A stretch of 64,000 nt of DNA from Herbidospora solisilvae (GTDB lineage: Bacteria > Actinomycetota > Actinomycetes > Streptosporangiales > Streptosporangiaceae). Positions 1 to 9,486 of the stretch are shown here, piece after piece; positions within the stretch are counted from its first letter, which is position 1, and each line of letters opens with the position of its first letter. Made by a program: the position numbers and the translations under genes. Under the pieces are notes generated by a model. The model was given only the letters and a program-made list of their open reading frames with translations, was not told where the DNA came from and searched no databases. The stretch covers positions 62,001-126,000 of the forward strand of contig NZ_WXEW01000008.1 in the NCBI RefSeq assembly GCF_009901565.1. Reading direction: 5' to 3'.

Positions 1-2
1 AC

Positions 3-1436
3 GCGGTGGAGACCGCCCCCGAAGGCTCGACGATCGTCCTGCGCGAAGGCGTCTACCACGAGAAGGTCGAGATCTTCCGCAAGCGCCTGACCATCCAGAA
101 CCACCCCGGCGAGGTCGTCTGGTTCGACGGCAGCGAACCGGTCGGCGGCTGGGTCCGCGACGGCTTCCGCTGGGTCCGCGACGGCTGGGACGTGCGGTTC
201 GACAACACCGACTTCACCGCGGGCGGCGGCGAAGACTGGCACATGGTCGACCCGGAGTTCCCGATGGCCAACTGGCCCGACCAGGTCTTCGTCGACGACC
301 GGCCGCTCGCGCAGGTCCAGACCGCCGAGCAGGTCGGCCCCGGTGCCTTCTTCGTCGACTACCAGGCCGGCCGTCTGTACATCGGCGACGACCCCACCGG
401 CCGCGACGTCCGCGCCACCACCCTCGACGAGGCCCTCTACTTCGAGGGCGCCGACGGGTCGTCTCTCAGAGGCGTGGGGGTACGCCGCTACGCCACCTCG
501 CTGGCCAGGATCGCCGCCGTCAAGGCCTTCGCCGACGACATGACGATCGAGAACAGCGTCTTCGCCCAGACCTCGGTCACCGGCCTGTCCCTGAAGGGCG
601 CCCGGATCACCGTCAGGAACAACCTGTTCGAGGGCAACGGCCAGGTGGGCATCGGCGGGCACAAGTCCGACGACGCCACGATCGTCGGCAATGTCAGTCG
701 CGGCAACAACGTGGAGCGTTTCATGATGGCCCCGGTCTCCGGCGGCCTGAAGATCACCGAGTCGAGGCGCATGACGGTCGTCGGCAACCTCATGGAGGAC
801 AACCGGGGCCCGGGCATCTGGCTCGACGAGTCGGTCGTCGGCGCCGTGGTCGCCCGCAACATGGCCAGGAACAACGCCCACCACGGCATTCATTTCGAGA
901 TCTCGGCCGACGCGCTCATCGCCGGAAACGTCGTGACCGGCAACGGCACCCACGGCGTCTATGTGAACGAGTCGAGCGACGTACGGGTCTGGAACAACAC
1001 CGTAACCGACAACAAAGGCCGCCAGATCTATGTCATCGACGGGGCGCGGCAGCAACTCACGCCCGGAGTGACCTGGAATGTGAGTGGCGTCGAGGTGCGA
1101 AACAACGTGCTTTCCTCGGCCGGCGCCGAACCTCTCGTGGCGGTTCGCGACCTGACCCGCAGGAAGGGCGCCGCCGACATGGCGAGCCTCGACCACAACG
1201 TCTACCAACGGCGCGGACCAGGGCCGCTCGCCGACTGGGCCGACTGGACGCGGGCCGACGCCGCGGTGGCCACGCTCGCCGATCTGCGCCGGACGACCGG
1301 TCAGGAAAACCACGGCAGCGAGGTGGAAAATGGCGATTTGCCCGATGGTGCGCCGCTGCCTTCCGACGTCGCGAACCTGTTCGGCCGGGAAGCCGGGGCG
1401 GTGCTTAAATCCGGCGCCCCAGCGGATGAACTTTAA
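3..1436 (+). CDS. Right-handed parallel beta-helix repeat protein, 5' partial
   Basis: The open frame runs in from the window edge. The first possible GTG at 6 is probably internal, so the N-terminus and any signal peptide are missing. Roughly 478 residues are visible. Residues about 170-370 consist of short Asn-rich repeats of the GNVV-x-GNGTHGVYV kind, typical of PbH1 coils in pectate-lyase-like and NosD-like right-handed beta-helices. The N-terminal part, with several Trp-rich strands, resembles the entry strands of such helices. Proteins of this type are usually exported and bind or cleave polysaccharide; no catalytic residue set could be identified, so the substrate is unknown. It lies 97 bases ahead of a large secreted LamG/PKD protein and an rfbC gene, which suggests a cell-surface or exopolysaccharide locus. 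Family confident, function inferred. Confidence 0.8.
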   Translation, partial: AVETAPEGSTIVLREGVYHEKVEIFRKRLTIQNHPGEVVWFDGSEPVGGWVRDGFRWVRDGWDVRFDNTDFTAGGGEDWHMVDPEFPMANWPDQVFVDDRPLAQVQTAEQVGPGAFFVDYQAGRLYIGDDPTGRDVRATTLDEALYFEGADGSSLRGVGVRRYATSLARIAAVKAFADDMTIENSVFAQTSVTGLSLKGARITVRNNLFEGNGQVGIGGHKSDDATIVGNVSRGNNVERFMMAPVSGGLKITESRRMTVVGNLMEDNRGPGIWLDESVVGAVVARNMARNNAHHGIHFEISADALIAGNVVTGNGTHGVYVNESSDVRVWNNTVTDNKGRQIYVIDGARQQLTPGVTWNVSGVEVRNNVLSSAGAEPLVAVRDLTRRKGAADMASLDHNVYQRRGPGPLADWADWTRADAAVATLADLRRTTGQENHGSEVENGDLPDGAPLPSDVANLFGREAGAVLKSGAPADEL

Positions 1437-1533
1437 TCGTTACTTCATGTCCCACGGGTTACTCCTTGTTGGATTAAACCGTTCCATTACTCTTGCCGTG
1501 ATGTGAGAACGATCTCCTGAGATGTAGGTAACC

Positions 1534-4500
1534 GTGGTAATTCGATCATCGCGAGTGGCCGCCTTCCTGGCCGCGTCATTACTGGGGGCGTCGCTCGCGG
1601 CGATCCCTCTTCCCGCCAGGGCCGACATCGACCCGCCGCCGGGAGTCCCCGAGACCGTCACGGCCGACGCCCTGCCCACGTGGCAGATCAACGGCGTGGT
1701 CTGGAAGATGGCCACGGTCGGCAACACCGTCTACGCGGTCGGCAGCTTCACCCGCGCCCGCCCGCCGGGCACCGCCCCCGGAAACGCGGCCGAGGTGGTG
1801 CGGTCGAACATCCTGGCCTTCAACATCACCACGGGTAACGTCACCTCCTTCGCGCCGACGCTCAACGCCCAGGCCCGCACCATCGCCGTCTCGCCCGACC
1901 AGACGAAGATCTACATCGGCGGCGACTTCACCCAGGTCAACGGCCAGACCCGCAACCGGGTCGCGGCCTTCGACGTCGCCACGGGCAACCTCGAGTCGTG
2001 GGCCCCCTCGGTCGGCAACGTGGTCCGCGCGATCACGGTCTCCAACTCGACCGTCTACATCGGCGGCAACTTCTTCAACGTCAACGGCCAGAGCCGCAAC
2101 CGCCTGGCCGCGGTCAACCGGAGCAACGGCGCCAACCAGCCGTGGGCCCCCGACACCGACGACGAGGTCTTCGCCCTGATCATGTCGCCCGACCAGAGCC
2201 GGGTCATCGTGGGCGGCAAGTTCCAGCAGCTCAACAACGCCACCCGGGTGGGCATCGGCGCCCTCGACCCGGTCACGGGCGACTCGCTGCCGTGGAGCAG
2301 CAACCCGATCCCGGCCCGGATCGGCAACGACTACTCGATGACCTACGACCTCACCACCGACGGCACCAACATCTACGCCGCCGCCGACGGAGAGGGCTGG
2401 CACTGGTTCGACGGCCGGTTCGCGGTCGAGCCCAACACGGGCGACCTGATCTGGCTCGACAACTGCTACGGCGCCAGTTACAGCGTCTTCCCGATCAACC
2501 AGGTGCTCTACAGCGTCGGCCACGCCCACGACTGCGAGTCGCTGCGCGGCTTCCCCGAGGTCTCGCCGACCCGCTGGCAGCGCGCGCTGGCCACCACGAC
2601 CGTCCCGACCGGCACCGACCCGATGCCGCCGTCGAACAACAGCCAGTACAGCGGTCAGCCGACGCCGACCCTGCTCCACTGGTTCCCGCAGGTCAACGCC
2701 GGTTCCTACACCGGCATGAACCAGGGCGGCTGGGCCCTGTCGGGCAACAGCAACTACCTGGTCATGGGCGGCGAGTTCACCACCGTCAACGGCAGCGCCC
2801 AGCAGGGCCTCACCCGGTTCGCGATCAAGGCGAACGCGCCGAAGACCTCCGGGCCGATCCCGACGGCCGACCTGACCCCGACGGCGGTCTCGCTCAACGC
2901 GGGCACCGCGCGCCTGAGCTGGAAGACCACCTGGGACCGCGACCATGCGAAGCTGAAGTACCAGATCCTCCGCGACGGGGGCACCACCCCGGTCGGCGAG
3001 GTCGAGGTCGACTCCAACTTCTGGACCCTCCCGTCGGCCGGCTTCATCGACGAGGGCCTCGCGCCCGGTTCCGTCCACACCTACCGCGTCCGCGCCGTCG
3101 ACCCGCAGGGCAACGCCGTCGGCAGCGGCACCTCCGACCCGGTGACGATCTCCTCGGCCGGGGCGCTCAGCGACTACGCCGAAGCCGTCATCGACGACGG
3201 CGCGAGCGCCTACTGGCGGCTCGGCGAGGCCTCCGGCACCACCGCCTTCGACTACGCGGCCTTCACCGACGCCACCCGTGACGCGGGCACCTCCCAGGCG
3301 ACCCCCGGCGCGATCAACGGTGACGCCGACGCCGCGGCGGCCTTCAACGGCACCGGCACCGGCCTGGTGAAGACCAACAGCACGGTCGCCACCACCCCGG
3401 CCTTCTCGATCGAGGCCTGGGTCAAGACCACGTCGAACCAGGGCGGCAAGATCGTCGGCTACGGCAGCGCCGCGACCGGCGATTCGAGCAGCTACGACCG
3501 CCACGTCTACATGGACAACGCCGGCCGCATCTACTTCGGCGTCTACCCCAACGCGGTCCGCACGGTGAACAGCGCCCCCGGCTTCAACGACGGCCAGTGG
3601 CACCACATCGTGGCCACCCAGGGCAGCGGCGGCATCGCCCTGTACGTCGACGGCCGCCGCGTCGGCCAGGACGCCTCGGTCACCGGCGCCCAGACCTACA
3701 CCGGCTACTGGCGGATCGGCGGGGACAACCTCAACGGCTGGCCGAACCGCCCGACCAGCCTCTACCTGAACGGCCAGATCGACGACGTCGCGATCTACCC
3801 GACGGCCCTGGCGCCGGCGAAGATCGACGCCCACTACGTCGCCTCGGGCCGCGTCAGCCCGATCCCGCCGCGTCCGGCGGACGACTACGGCCGCGTCGTC
3901 TACGACGACGAGCCGGTGACCTACTTCCGGTTCAACGAGGCCAACGGCCCGGCCGCGATCGACGCCAGCACCAGCGGCATCAACGGCACGTTCACCAACA
4001 CCGGCGTGACCTACAACCAGACGGGCGCGATCGTCGGCACGACCAACCGGGCGGTCCGGGTGCAGAGCGGCGGCCGGGCGTTCTCGGCCAACGCGATGAG
4101 CAACCCGACGACCTACTCGGCCGAGGCCTGGTTCCGCAGCTCCTCCAACCAGGGCGGCAAGATCGTCGGCTTCGGCAACACCGCGACCGGCACCAGCGGC
4201 AACTACGACCGCCACGTGTACATGCGCAACGACGGCCGCCTGGTCTTCGGCACGTACACCGGCGCCTTCAACCTGATCACCACGACGGCCACGTACAACA
4301 ACAACCAGTGGCACCACCTCGTGGCGACGCAGGGCGCCGACGGCATGAAGCTCTACGTCGACGGCGCGCTCGCGGGCACCCACGCGCAGACCGGCGCCGA
4401 GAGCTACTCGGGGTACTGGCGCTTCGGCGGCGACAACCTGAACTCCTGGCCCAACCGCCCGAGCTCCGACAACTTCAACGGGTTCATCGACGAGGGCGCG

Positions 4501-5727
4501 ATCTACACCAAGGTGCTCACCCCGGCCGAGGTCGCCCAGCACTACCAGGAGGGCAGCGGCACCGGCCCGGCCAACCAGCCGCCGACCGCGTCGTTCACCT
4601 CGACCTGCACCAACCTGGAGTGCTCGTTCGACGCCTCGGCGTCGGCCGACGCCGACGGCTCGATCGACGGCTACGCCTGGGACTTCGGCGACGGCCAGAC
4701 CGGCACCGGCGCCACCCCGACCCACACCTACCCGGCCGCCGGTGACTACCCGGTCACCCTGACGGTCACCGACAACGACGACGCCACCGCCAACAGCGGC
4801 GACGTGGTCGTGCCCCGCCCGGCCGCCAACCCGCCGTCGATCATCGCGAACGACACGTTCGGCCGGACCCTCAACGGCTCGCTGGGCACCGCCCAGACCG
4901 GCGGCCCGTGGACGCTCGTCGGCGGCGCCGGCAACTTCTCCGTCGACGGCAACGCGGCCAAGCTCGCCCTCCCGGCGACGACGGCCAACCCGCGTGCCTA
5001 CCTCGACGGGGTGTCCACCACCACCGCCGACCTGTCGTTCTCGATCGCGTCCGACAAGGTGGGCACCGGCAACGGCACCTACCTGTTCGCCACCGGCCGC
5101 CGCGTCGCGGGCGTCGGCGAGTACAAGGTCCGGGCCCGGCTGCTCCCGTCGGGCGTCGGCCTCTCGCTGATCCGCACCACCGGGGCCAGCAGCGACACCC
5201 TGATCACCACCGAGACGACCATCCCCGGTCTGACCTACACGCCGGGCCTGGTGCTCAACATGCGGGTCCTGGTCACCGGCACGAACCCGACGACGATCTC
5301 CGGCAAGGTCTGGAACGCCGCCGGGACCGAGCCGGCCGGCTGGCAGGCCACCACCACCGACGCCACCGCGAACATGCAGGTCGCGGGCGGCGTGGGCATC
5401 GGCGCCTACCTGTCGGGCACCGCGACGAACGCCCCGATCGTCCTGACGGTCGACGACCTCGCCGCGAGCAACCTGGCCGCCGCCCCGACGGCCGCGTTCA
5501 CCCCGACCTGCACCGGCCTGACCTGCGACGTCGACGCCTCGGCCTCGACGGCCGGGTCGAGCGCGATCGCGGGCTACACGTGGAGCTACGGCGACGGCGG
5601 TGCCCCCAGCACCGGCCAGACCGGCTCCCACACCTACGCGACGCCGGGCACCTACAACATCACCCTGACCGTGACGGGTGCCGACGGACGGACCTCCGTC
5701 GTCGTCCACCCCGTGACCGTCGCCTGA
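1534..5727 (+). CDS. Large secreted propeller/Fn3/LamG/PKD surface protein
   Basis: The product is 1397 residues from a GTG start, with a signal peptide ending near the Ala-Arg-Ala at residue 30. Domains in order: about 50-435, a propeller of five repeats built around GG-x-F-x-x-VNG and a closing Trp-Ala-Pro; about 440-545, an Fn3-like module; about 546-775 and 783-1004, two LamG/concanavalin-like modules that are clear duplicates (both contain NQGGKIVG and DRHVYM); about 1014-1094, a PKD domain (YAWDFGDG); about 1102-1314, a jelly-roll-like module; about 1319-1397, a second PKD domain (YTWSYGDG). All are carbohydrate or protein binding modules of exported actinobacterial proteins. No sortase motif or catalytic domain was seen, so an adhesive or glycan-binding role is inferred. 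No strong ribosome site precedes the GTG. A perfect hairpin follows the stop. Confidence 0.85.
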   Translation: MVIRSSRVAAFLAASLLGASLAAIPLPARADIDPPPGVPETVTADALPTWQINGVVWKMATVGNTVYAVGSFTRARPPGTAPGNAAEVVRSNILAFNITTGNVTSFAPTLNAQARTIAVSPDQTKIYIGGDFTQVNGQTRNRVAAFDVATGNLESWAPSVGNVVRAITVSNSTVYIGGNFFNVNGQSRNRLAAVNRSNGANQPWAPDTDDEVFALIMSPDQSRVIVGGKFQQLNNATRVGIGALDPVTGDSLPWSSNPIPARIGNDYSMTYDLTTDGTNIYAAADGEGWHWFDGRFAVEPNTGDLIWLDNCYGASYSVFPINQVLYSVGHAHDCESLRGFPEVSPTRWQRALATTTVPTGTDPMPPSNNSQYSGQPTPTLLHWFPQVNAGSYTGMNQGGWALSGNSNYLVMGGEFTTVNGSAQQGLTRFAIKANAPKTSGPIPTADLTPTAVSLNAGTARLSWKTTWDRDHAKLKYQILRDGGTTPVGEVEVDSNFWTLPSAGFIDEGLAPGSVHTYRVRAVDPQGNAVGSGTSDPVTISSAGALSDYAEAVIDDGASAYWRLGEASGTTAFDYAAFTDATRDAGTSQATPGAINGDADAAAAFNGTGTGLVKTNSTVATTPAFSIEAWVKTTSNQGGKIVGYGSAATGDSSSYDRHVYMDNAGRIYFGVYPNAVRTVNSAPGFNDGQWHHIVATQGSGGIALYVDGRRVGQDASVTGAQTYTGYWRIGGDNLNGWPNRPTSLYLNGQIDDVAIYPTALAPAKIDAHYVASGRVSPIPPRPADDYGRVVYDDEPVTYFRFNEANGPAAIDASTSGINGTFTNTGVTYNQTGAIVGTTNRAVRVQSGGRAFSANAMSNPTTYSAEAWFRSSSNQGGKIVGFGNTATGTSGNYDRHVYMRNDGRLVFGTYTGAFNLITTTATYNNNQWHHLVATQGADGMKLYVDGALAGTHAQTGAESYSGYWRFGGDNLNSWPNRPSSDNFNGFIDEGAIYTKVLTPAEVAQHYQEGSGTGPANQPPTASFTSTCTNLECSFDASASADADGSIDGYAWDFGDGQTGTGATPTHTYPAAGDYPVTLTVTDNDDATANSGDVVVPRPAANPPSIIANDTFGRTLNGSLGTAQTGGPWTLVGGAGNFSVDGNAAKLALPATTANPRAYLDGVSTTTADLSFSIASDKVGTGNGTYLFATGRRVAGVGEYKVRARLLPSGVGLSLIRTTGASSDTLITTETTIPGLTYTPGLVLNMRVLVTGTNPTTISGKVWNAAGTEPAGWQATTTDATANMQVAGGVGIGAYLSGTATNAPIVLTVDDLAASNLAAAPTAAFTPTCTGLTCDVDASASTAGSSAIAGYTWSYGDGGAPSTGQTGSHTYATPGTYNITLTVTGADGRTSVVVHPVTVA

Positions 5728-5735
5728 CAAATGTA

Positions 5736-5770
5736 CTGATGCCCCGCCGGGTCGCCCGGCGGGGCATCAG
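5736..5770 (+). terminator. Perfect 16-bp hairpin terminator
   Basis: The arms at 5736-5751 and 5755-5770 are exact reverse complements around a 3-base loop, nine bases after the stop of the large secreted protein. No T-run follows, which is normal for actinobacterial terminators. The 3' arm ends only six bases before the TAAGGAG ribosome site of rfbC, so rfbC is probably transcribed separately or by read-through. Confidence 0.8.
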
Positions 5771-5789
5771 TCATGTAAGGAGTTGCCGC

Positions 5790-6377
5790 ATGGAAGAACT
5801 GCCGATCAAGGGCGCCTACCTCTACACCCCGAGGTTGTTCCACGACGACCGGGGCACGTTCATGGAGTCGTTCCGGGCCGCCGAGCTCGCCGAGGCCACC
5901 GGCCACGGCCTGCGCCTGTCCCAGGCCAACACGTCGGTCTCCGCCCGCGGCGTGATCAGGGGCATCCACTACGCCGACGTGCCGCCCAGCCAGGCCAAAT
6001 ACGTGACCTGCCTGTCGGGCCGCATCCTGGACGTTGTCGTCGACCTCCGCGTGGGCTCACCCACGTTCGGGCGGCATGAGCAGGTCGTCCTGGACTCGGA
6101 GAGGTTCCAGAGCCTCTACATCTCCGAGGGCCTCGGCCACGGCTTCGCCGCACTGACCGACAACGCGACGGTCTTCTACCTGTGCTCCGAGCCCTACGCG
6201 CCCACCCGGGAGCGGGGCATCAACCCGCTCGACCCTGAGCTGGGCATCGACTGGCGGGTCGCCGACCCGGTCCTGTCCGAGAAGGACGTACAGGCGCCGT
6301 CGATGAAGCAGGCCCTCGACGAGGGCCTGCTTCCTGATTTCGAGACGTGTACGGCCTTCTACAGAACGCTTAGTTGA
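5790..6377 (+). CDS. rfbC: dTDP-4-dehydrorhamnose 3,5-epimerase
   Basis: RfbC (RmlC) converts dTDP-4-keto-6-deoxyglucose to dTDP-4-keto-L-rhamnose in the cytoplasm. The product is 195 residues, close to the usual 180-200. The start is the ATG with TAAGGAG eight bases upstream; a longer reading frame upstream only shadows the preceding gene. The cupin core shows the RGIHY motif with catalytic His60 and the active-site Tyr at about residue 130, followed by the family sequence GINPLDPELGI. The other rhamnose genes (rfbA, B, D) are not in the window and may lie upstream. It is the last gene of the surface block. Its stop codon overlaps the stop of convergent korB by eight bases. Confidence 0.92.
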   Translation: MEELPIKGAYLYTPRLFHDDRGTFMESFRAAELAEATGHGLRLSQANTSVSARGVIRGIHYADVPPSQAKYVTCLSGRILDVVVDLRVGSPTFGRHEQVVLDSERFQSLYISEGLGHGFAALTDNATVFYLCSEPYAPTRERGINPLDPELGIDWRVADPVLSEKDVQAPSMKQALDEGLLPDFETCTAFYRTLS

Positions 6378-7416
6378 TCTTCCAGGTGTCGCCACCCTGG
6401 AGGAGCTCGTCGAGGTCGCCGGGGCCGCGCTGGGCCACGGCCATCTCGAGCTGCTCGCTCATCAGGTGGTCGTAGGAAGGCCGGTCGACCGACCGGAAGA
6501 TGCCGATCGGCACGTGTTGGAAGGCCGGCTCGTCGAGCCGGCTCAGCGCGAACGCGAGCGACGGGTCGGGGTTGTGCACGTCGTGGACGAGGATCTCCTC
6601 GGGGGAGATCGAGTCACGCGCCACGACCTCGAGGCCACCGGTCGGGGCCAGCCTGACCGCCTGGGTCGCATTGGCGATCGGCTGCCCGTGCTCCAGGCGC
6701 AGCGTGATCACGTCGCGCTTGTCGGGGTCCTTGAGGTCTTCGAACGCGTTGTCGTTGAAGATGTTGCAGTTCTGGTAGATCTCCACCAGCGAGGTGCCCC
6801 GGTGGGCGGCGGCCTCGCGCAGCACGCTGTGCAGGTGCTTGCGGTCGGAGTCGATGGTCCGGGCGACGAACCCGGCCTCGGCGCCGACGGCCAGCGAGAT
6901 CGGGTTGAACGGTTTGTCGAGCGAGCCCATCGGCGTCGACTTGGTGATCTTGCCGACCTCGGAGGTGGGGCTGTACTGGCCCTTCGTCAGACCGTAGATC
7001 CGGTTGTTGAACAGCAGGATGTTCAGATTGACGTTGCGGCGCAGCGCGTGGATCAGGTGGTTGCCGCCGATCGACAGGGCGTCGCCGTCACCGGTGATCA
7101 CCCACACCGACAGGTCGGGGCGGGAGGCCGCCAGACCGGTCGCGATGGCCGGGGCGCGGCCGTGGATCGAGTGGAACCCGTAGGTGTTCATGTAGTAGGG
7201 GAACCGCGAGGAGCAGCCGATGCCCGACACGAACACCGTGTTCTCGCGCTTGATCCCCAGCTCGGGCATGAACGACTGTACGGCGGCCAGGATCGCGTAG
7301 TCACCGCACCCGGGGCACCAGCGCACCTCCTGGTCGGACTTGAAGTCCTTCAGGGTCTGCTTGCCCTCGGCCTTCGGCACCAGGGCCAGGCCCTTGCCGT
7401 TCAGGGATTCACTCAC
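6370..7416 (-). CDS. korB: 2-oxoacid:ferredoxin oxidoreductase, beta subunit (KorB)
   Basis: This is the thiamine-diphosphate subunit of a two-subunit 2-oxoglutarate (or related 2-oxoacid):ferredoxin oxidoreductase, 348 residues. Visible features: the CPGCGDY motif near residue 37; GIGCSS; the ThDP/Mg site GDGDALSIGGNH followed by LLFNNRIYG; and QNCNIF. The cysteines of CPGC, GIGC and QNC match the four ligands of the single [4Fe-4S] cluster in this family. The GTG start overlaps the stop of korA by eight bases, so the two are translationally coupled. Reduced ferredoxin from this reaction could supply the neighbouring NADH-module-less complex I. The exact 2-oxoacid cannot be read from the sequence; 2-oxoglutarate is the usual assignment for this actinobacterial type. 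Confidence 0.93.
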   Translation of the reverse strand: MSESLNGKGLALVPKAEGKQTLKDFKSDQEVRWCPGCGDYAILAAVQSFMPELGIKRENTVFVSGIGCSSRFPYYMNTYGFHSIHGRAPAIATGLAASRPDLSVWVITGDGDALSIGGNHLIHALRRNVNLNILLFNNRIYGLTKGQYSPTSEVGKITKSTPMGSLDKPFNPISLAVGAEAGFVARTIDSDRKHLHSVLREAAAHRGTSLVEIYQNCNIFNDNAFEDLKDPDKRDVITLRLEHGQPIANATQAVRLAPTGGLEVVARDSISPEEILVHDVHNPDPSLAFALSRLDEPAFQHVPIGIFRSVDRPSYDHLMSEQLEMAVAQRGPGDLDELLQGGDTWKIN

Positions 7417-9256
7417 TTTCGATCACTTCCTGGATCACTCCGGCCAGCTCCTCGGCCTTGAACGGAAGCCCGCGCACACGGTTGTAGCTGATGATGTCGA
7501 CCAGGTACTTGGCCCGCAGCAGCAGCGCGAGCTGCCCCAGGTTGATCTCGGGCAGGAGCACCTTGTCGTAGGACTTCAGCACCTCGCCGATGTTCTTCGG
7601 GAAGGGGTTGAGGTGACGCAGGTGGGCCTGCGCGACCTTGTGGCCGCCCCGGCGCACCCGGCGGGCCGCCGCCGCGATCGGGCCGTAGGTCGAACCCCAG
7701 CCGAGCACGAGCACCCGGGCGTCGCCGTCGGGGTCGTCGACCTCCAGGTCGGGCACGTCGATGCCGTCGATCTTGGCCTGGCGCAGCCGGACCATCAGGT
7801 CGTGGTTGTTCGGGTCGTAGGAGATGTTGCCGGTGCCGTCGGCCTTCTCGATGCCGCCGATGCGGTGTTCGAGGCCGGGGGTGCCGGGGATCGCCCACGG
7901 GCGGGCCAGCGTCTCGGTGTCACGCTTGAACGGCAGGAAGGTGGTGCCGTCGTCGCCGTTGGGCTCGGTCGTGTAGGGCACCGAGATGTCGGGCAGCTCG
8001 GCCTGCGACGGGACCTTCCACGGCTCGGAGCCGTTGGCCAGGTAGCCGTCGGAGAGCAGCATCACCGGGGTGCGATATTTGATCGCGATCCGGGCGGCCT
8101 CGACGGCGGCGTCGAAACAGTCACTCGGCGTCGCCGGGGCGATCACCGGCACCGGCGACTCGCCGTTGCGGCCGAACAGCGCCATCAGCAGGTCGGTCTG
8201 CTCGGTCTTGGTCGGCATGCCGGTCGAGGGGCCGGCGCGCTGCACGTCGACCACGATCAGCGGCAGCTCGGTGGTGACCGCGAGGCCCACCGTCTCGGCC
8301 TTGAGCGCCACACCCGGGCCCGACGTGGTGGTCACGCCCAGCGCGCCGCCGAAGGCCGCGCCCAGCGCCGCGCCGACGCCGGCGATCTCGTCTTCGGCCT
8401 GGAAGGTGCGGATGCCGAACCGCTTGTGCTTCGACAACTCGTGGAGGATGTCGGAGGCCGGGGTGATCGGGTAGGAGCCCAGGAACAGCGGCAGCTTCGA
8501 CTGGACCGACGCCGCGACCAGCCCGAGGGCCAGCGCCTGGTTGCCGGAGATGTTGCGGTAGACGCCGGCGCTCAGCGGGGCGGGCTTGATCTCGTAGGAG
8601 ACCGAGAACGCCTCGGTGGTCTCGCCGTAGTTGTAGCCGGCGTTGAAGGCGGCCACGTTGGACTTGGCGATCTCGGGCTTCTTGGCGAACTTGGTCTCGA
8701 TGAACTTGATCGTCGCCTCGACCGGGCGGCCGTAGAGCCACGACAGCAGGCCGAGGGCGAACATGTTCTTCGCCCGCTCGGCGTCCTTCTTGGAGATGTC
8801 GAACTCTTCGAGCGCCTTGACCGTCAGCGAGGTCAGCGGCACCGAGTGGAGCCGCCACTCGGCCAGGCTGTCGTCTTCGAGCGGGTTGACGTCGTAGCCG
8901 ACCTTCTGCAGGTTCCGCTTGGTGAACTCGTCGGCGTTGGCGATGATGTCGGCGCCGCGCGGGAGGTCGGACAGGTTCGCCTTGAGGGCGGCCGGGTTCA
9001 TCGCGACGAGGACGTTGGGCGCGTCGCCCGGGGTGAGGATGTCGTGGTCGGCGAAGTGGAGCTGGAAGCTCGACACTCCGGGGAGGGTGCCTGCCGGGGC
9101 GCGGATCTCGGCCGGGAAGTTGGGCAGCGTCGACAGGTCGTTGCCGAACGACGCCGTCTCCGCGGTGAATCGATCGCCGGTGAGCTGCATGCCGTCGCCG
9201 GAGTCACCCGCGAACCGGATGATCACGCGGTCGAGTTGCTGCACCTGCTTGGTCAC
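7409..9256 (-). CDS. korA: 2-oxoacid:ferredoxin oxidoreductase, alpha subunit (KorA, gamma-alpha fusion)
   Basis: This partner of KorB is 615 residues. The N-terminal third is the gamma (CoA-side) domain with GDSGDGMQLTG. The rest is the pyrimidine-binding alpha domain, with YPITPASDILHELS and the TTTSGPG stretch. I chose the GTG at 9256 because GAGGAGG lies about ten bases upstream and the protein then starts right before the conserved VIIRFAGDSGDG. An in-frame ATG 87 bases further upstream has no good ribosome site and adds a non-conserved tail. The start region sits 139 bases downstream of a Cys-containing leader peptide and contains two mutually exclusive small hairpins, one of which covers the ribosome site. 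The operon is therefore probably controlled at the leader. Confidence 0.92.
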   Translation of the reverse strand: MTKQVQQLDRVIIRFAGDSGDGMQLTGDRFTAETASFGNDLSTLPNFPAEIRAPAGTLPGVSSFQLHFADHDILTPGDAPNVLVAMNPAALKANLSDLPRGADIIANADEFTKRNLQKVGYDVNPLEDDSLAEWRLHSVPLTSLTVKALEEFDISKKDAERAKNMFALGLLSWLYGRPVEATIKFIETKFAKKPEIAKSNVAAFNAGYNYGETTEAFSVSYEIKPAPLSAGVYRNISGNQALALGLVAASVQSKLPLFLGSYPITPASDILHELSKHKRFGIRTFQAEDEIAGVGAALGAAFGGALGVTTTSGPGVALKAETVGLAVTTELPLIVVDVQRAGPSTGMPTKTEQTDLLMALFGRNGESPVPVIAPATPSDCFDAAVEAARIAIKYRTPVMLLSDGYLANGSEPWKVPSQAELPDISVPYTTEPNGDDGTTFLPFKRDTETLARPWAIPGTPGLEHRIGGIEKADGTGNISYDPNNHDLMVRLRQAKIDGIDVPDLEVDDPDGDARVLVLGWGSTYGPIAAAARRVRRGGHKVAQAHLRHLNPFPKNIGEVLKSYDKVLLPEINLGQLALLLRAKYLVDIISYNRVRGLPFKAEELAGVIQEVIESE

Positions 9257-9394
9257 AGCGCTCAGTCCTCCTCGACAGACCATGGCGAGGTCTGCTCGTG
9301 GCACGTGTGTGAATTCAATGCTAGATCCCTTTGTCGCGCTCATACGAATGCGCGTGGGTTGTGACCTTTGTCGCTCGTGTGGGGGGATGGGGCG

Positions 9395-9478
9395 TCAGTC
9401 GGGCAGGGCTTGACACAGTCCCGACGCGATGCGGCACAGGTCGACGTGCCGGCGAGCGAAGAGGATGATTCGGGTCAC
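9395..9478 (-). CDS. 27-residue putative leader peptide upstream of korAB
   Basis: This small reading frame codes for a 27-residue peptide from GTG with the core RRHVDLCRIASGLC. Actinobacteria have a widespread group of annotated putative leader peptides with this Arg-Arg-His-Val-Asp-Leu pattern and one or two Cys codons, usually ahead of sulfur-assimilation genes. A TATAGT box at 9487-9492 places the predicted transcript start within two bases of the GTG, so the mRNA would be leaderless, as is usual for this group. korA begins 139 bases downstream. The inference is Cys-dependent attenuation or translational control of korAB, whose product carries iron-sulfur clusters. Reading frame, motif and promoter are seen; the regulatory mechanism is inferred. 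Confidence 0.72.
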   Translation of the reverse strand: MTRIILFARRHVDLCRIASGLCQALPD

Positions 9479-9486
9479 GGTGCCTA

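Noticed and set aside
1579-5730. 1383-codon reading frame on the minus strand opposite the large secreted protein
   Set aside because: Its composition is only Arg, Gly, Val, Ala and Asp with no domain; it is the mirror of the high third-position GC in the real gene.
9410-9415. TTGACA on the plus strand as a promoter
   Set aside because: No plus-strand gene follows before 11050 and there is no matching -10; it lies inside the leader peptide gene of the other strand.
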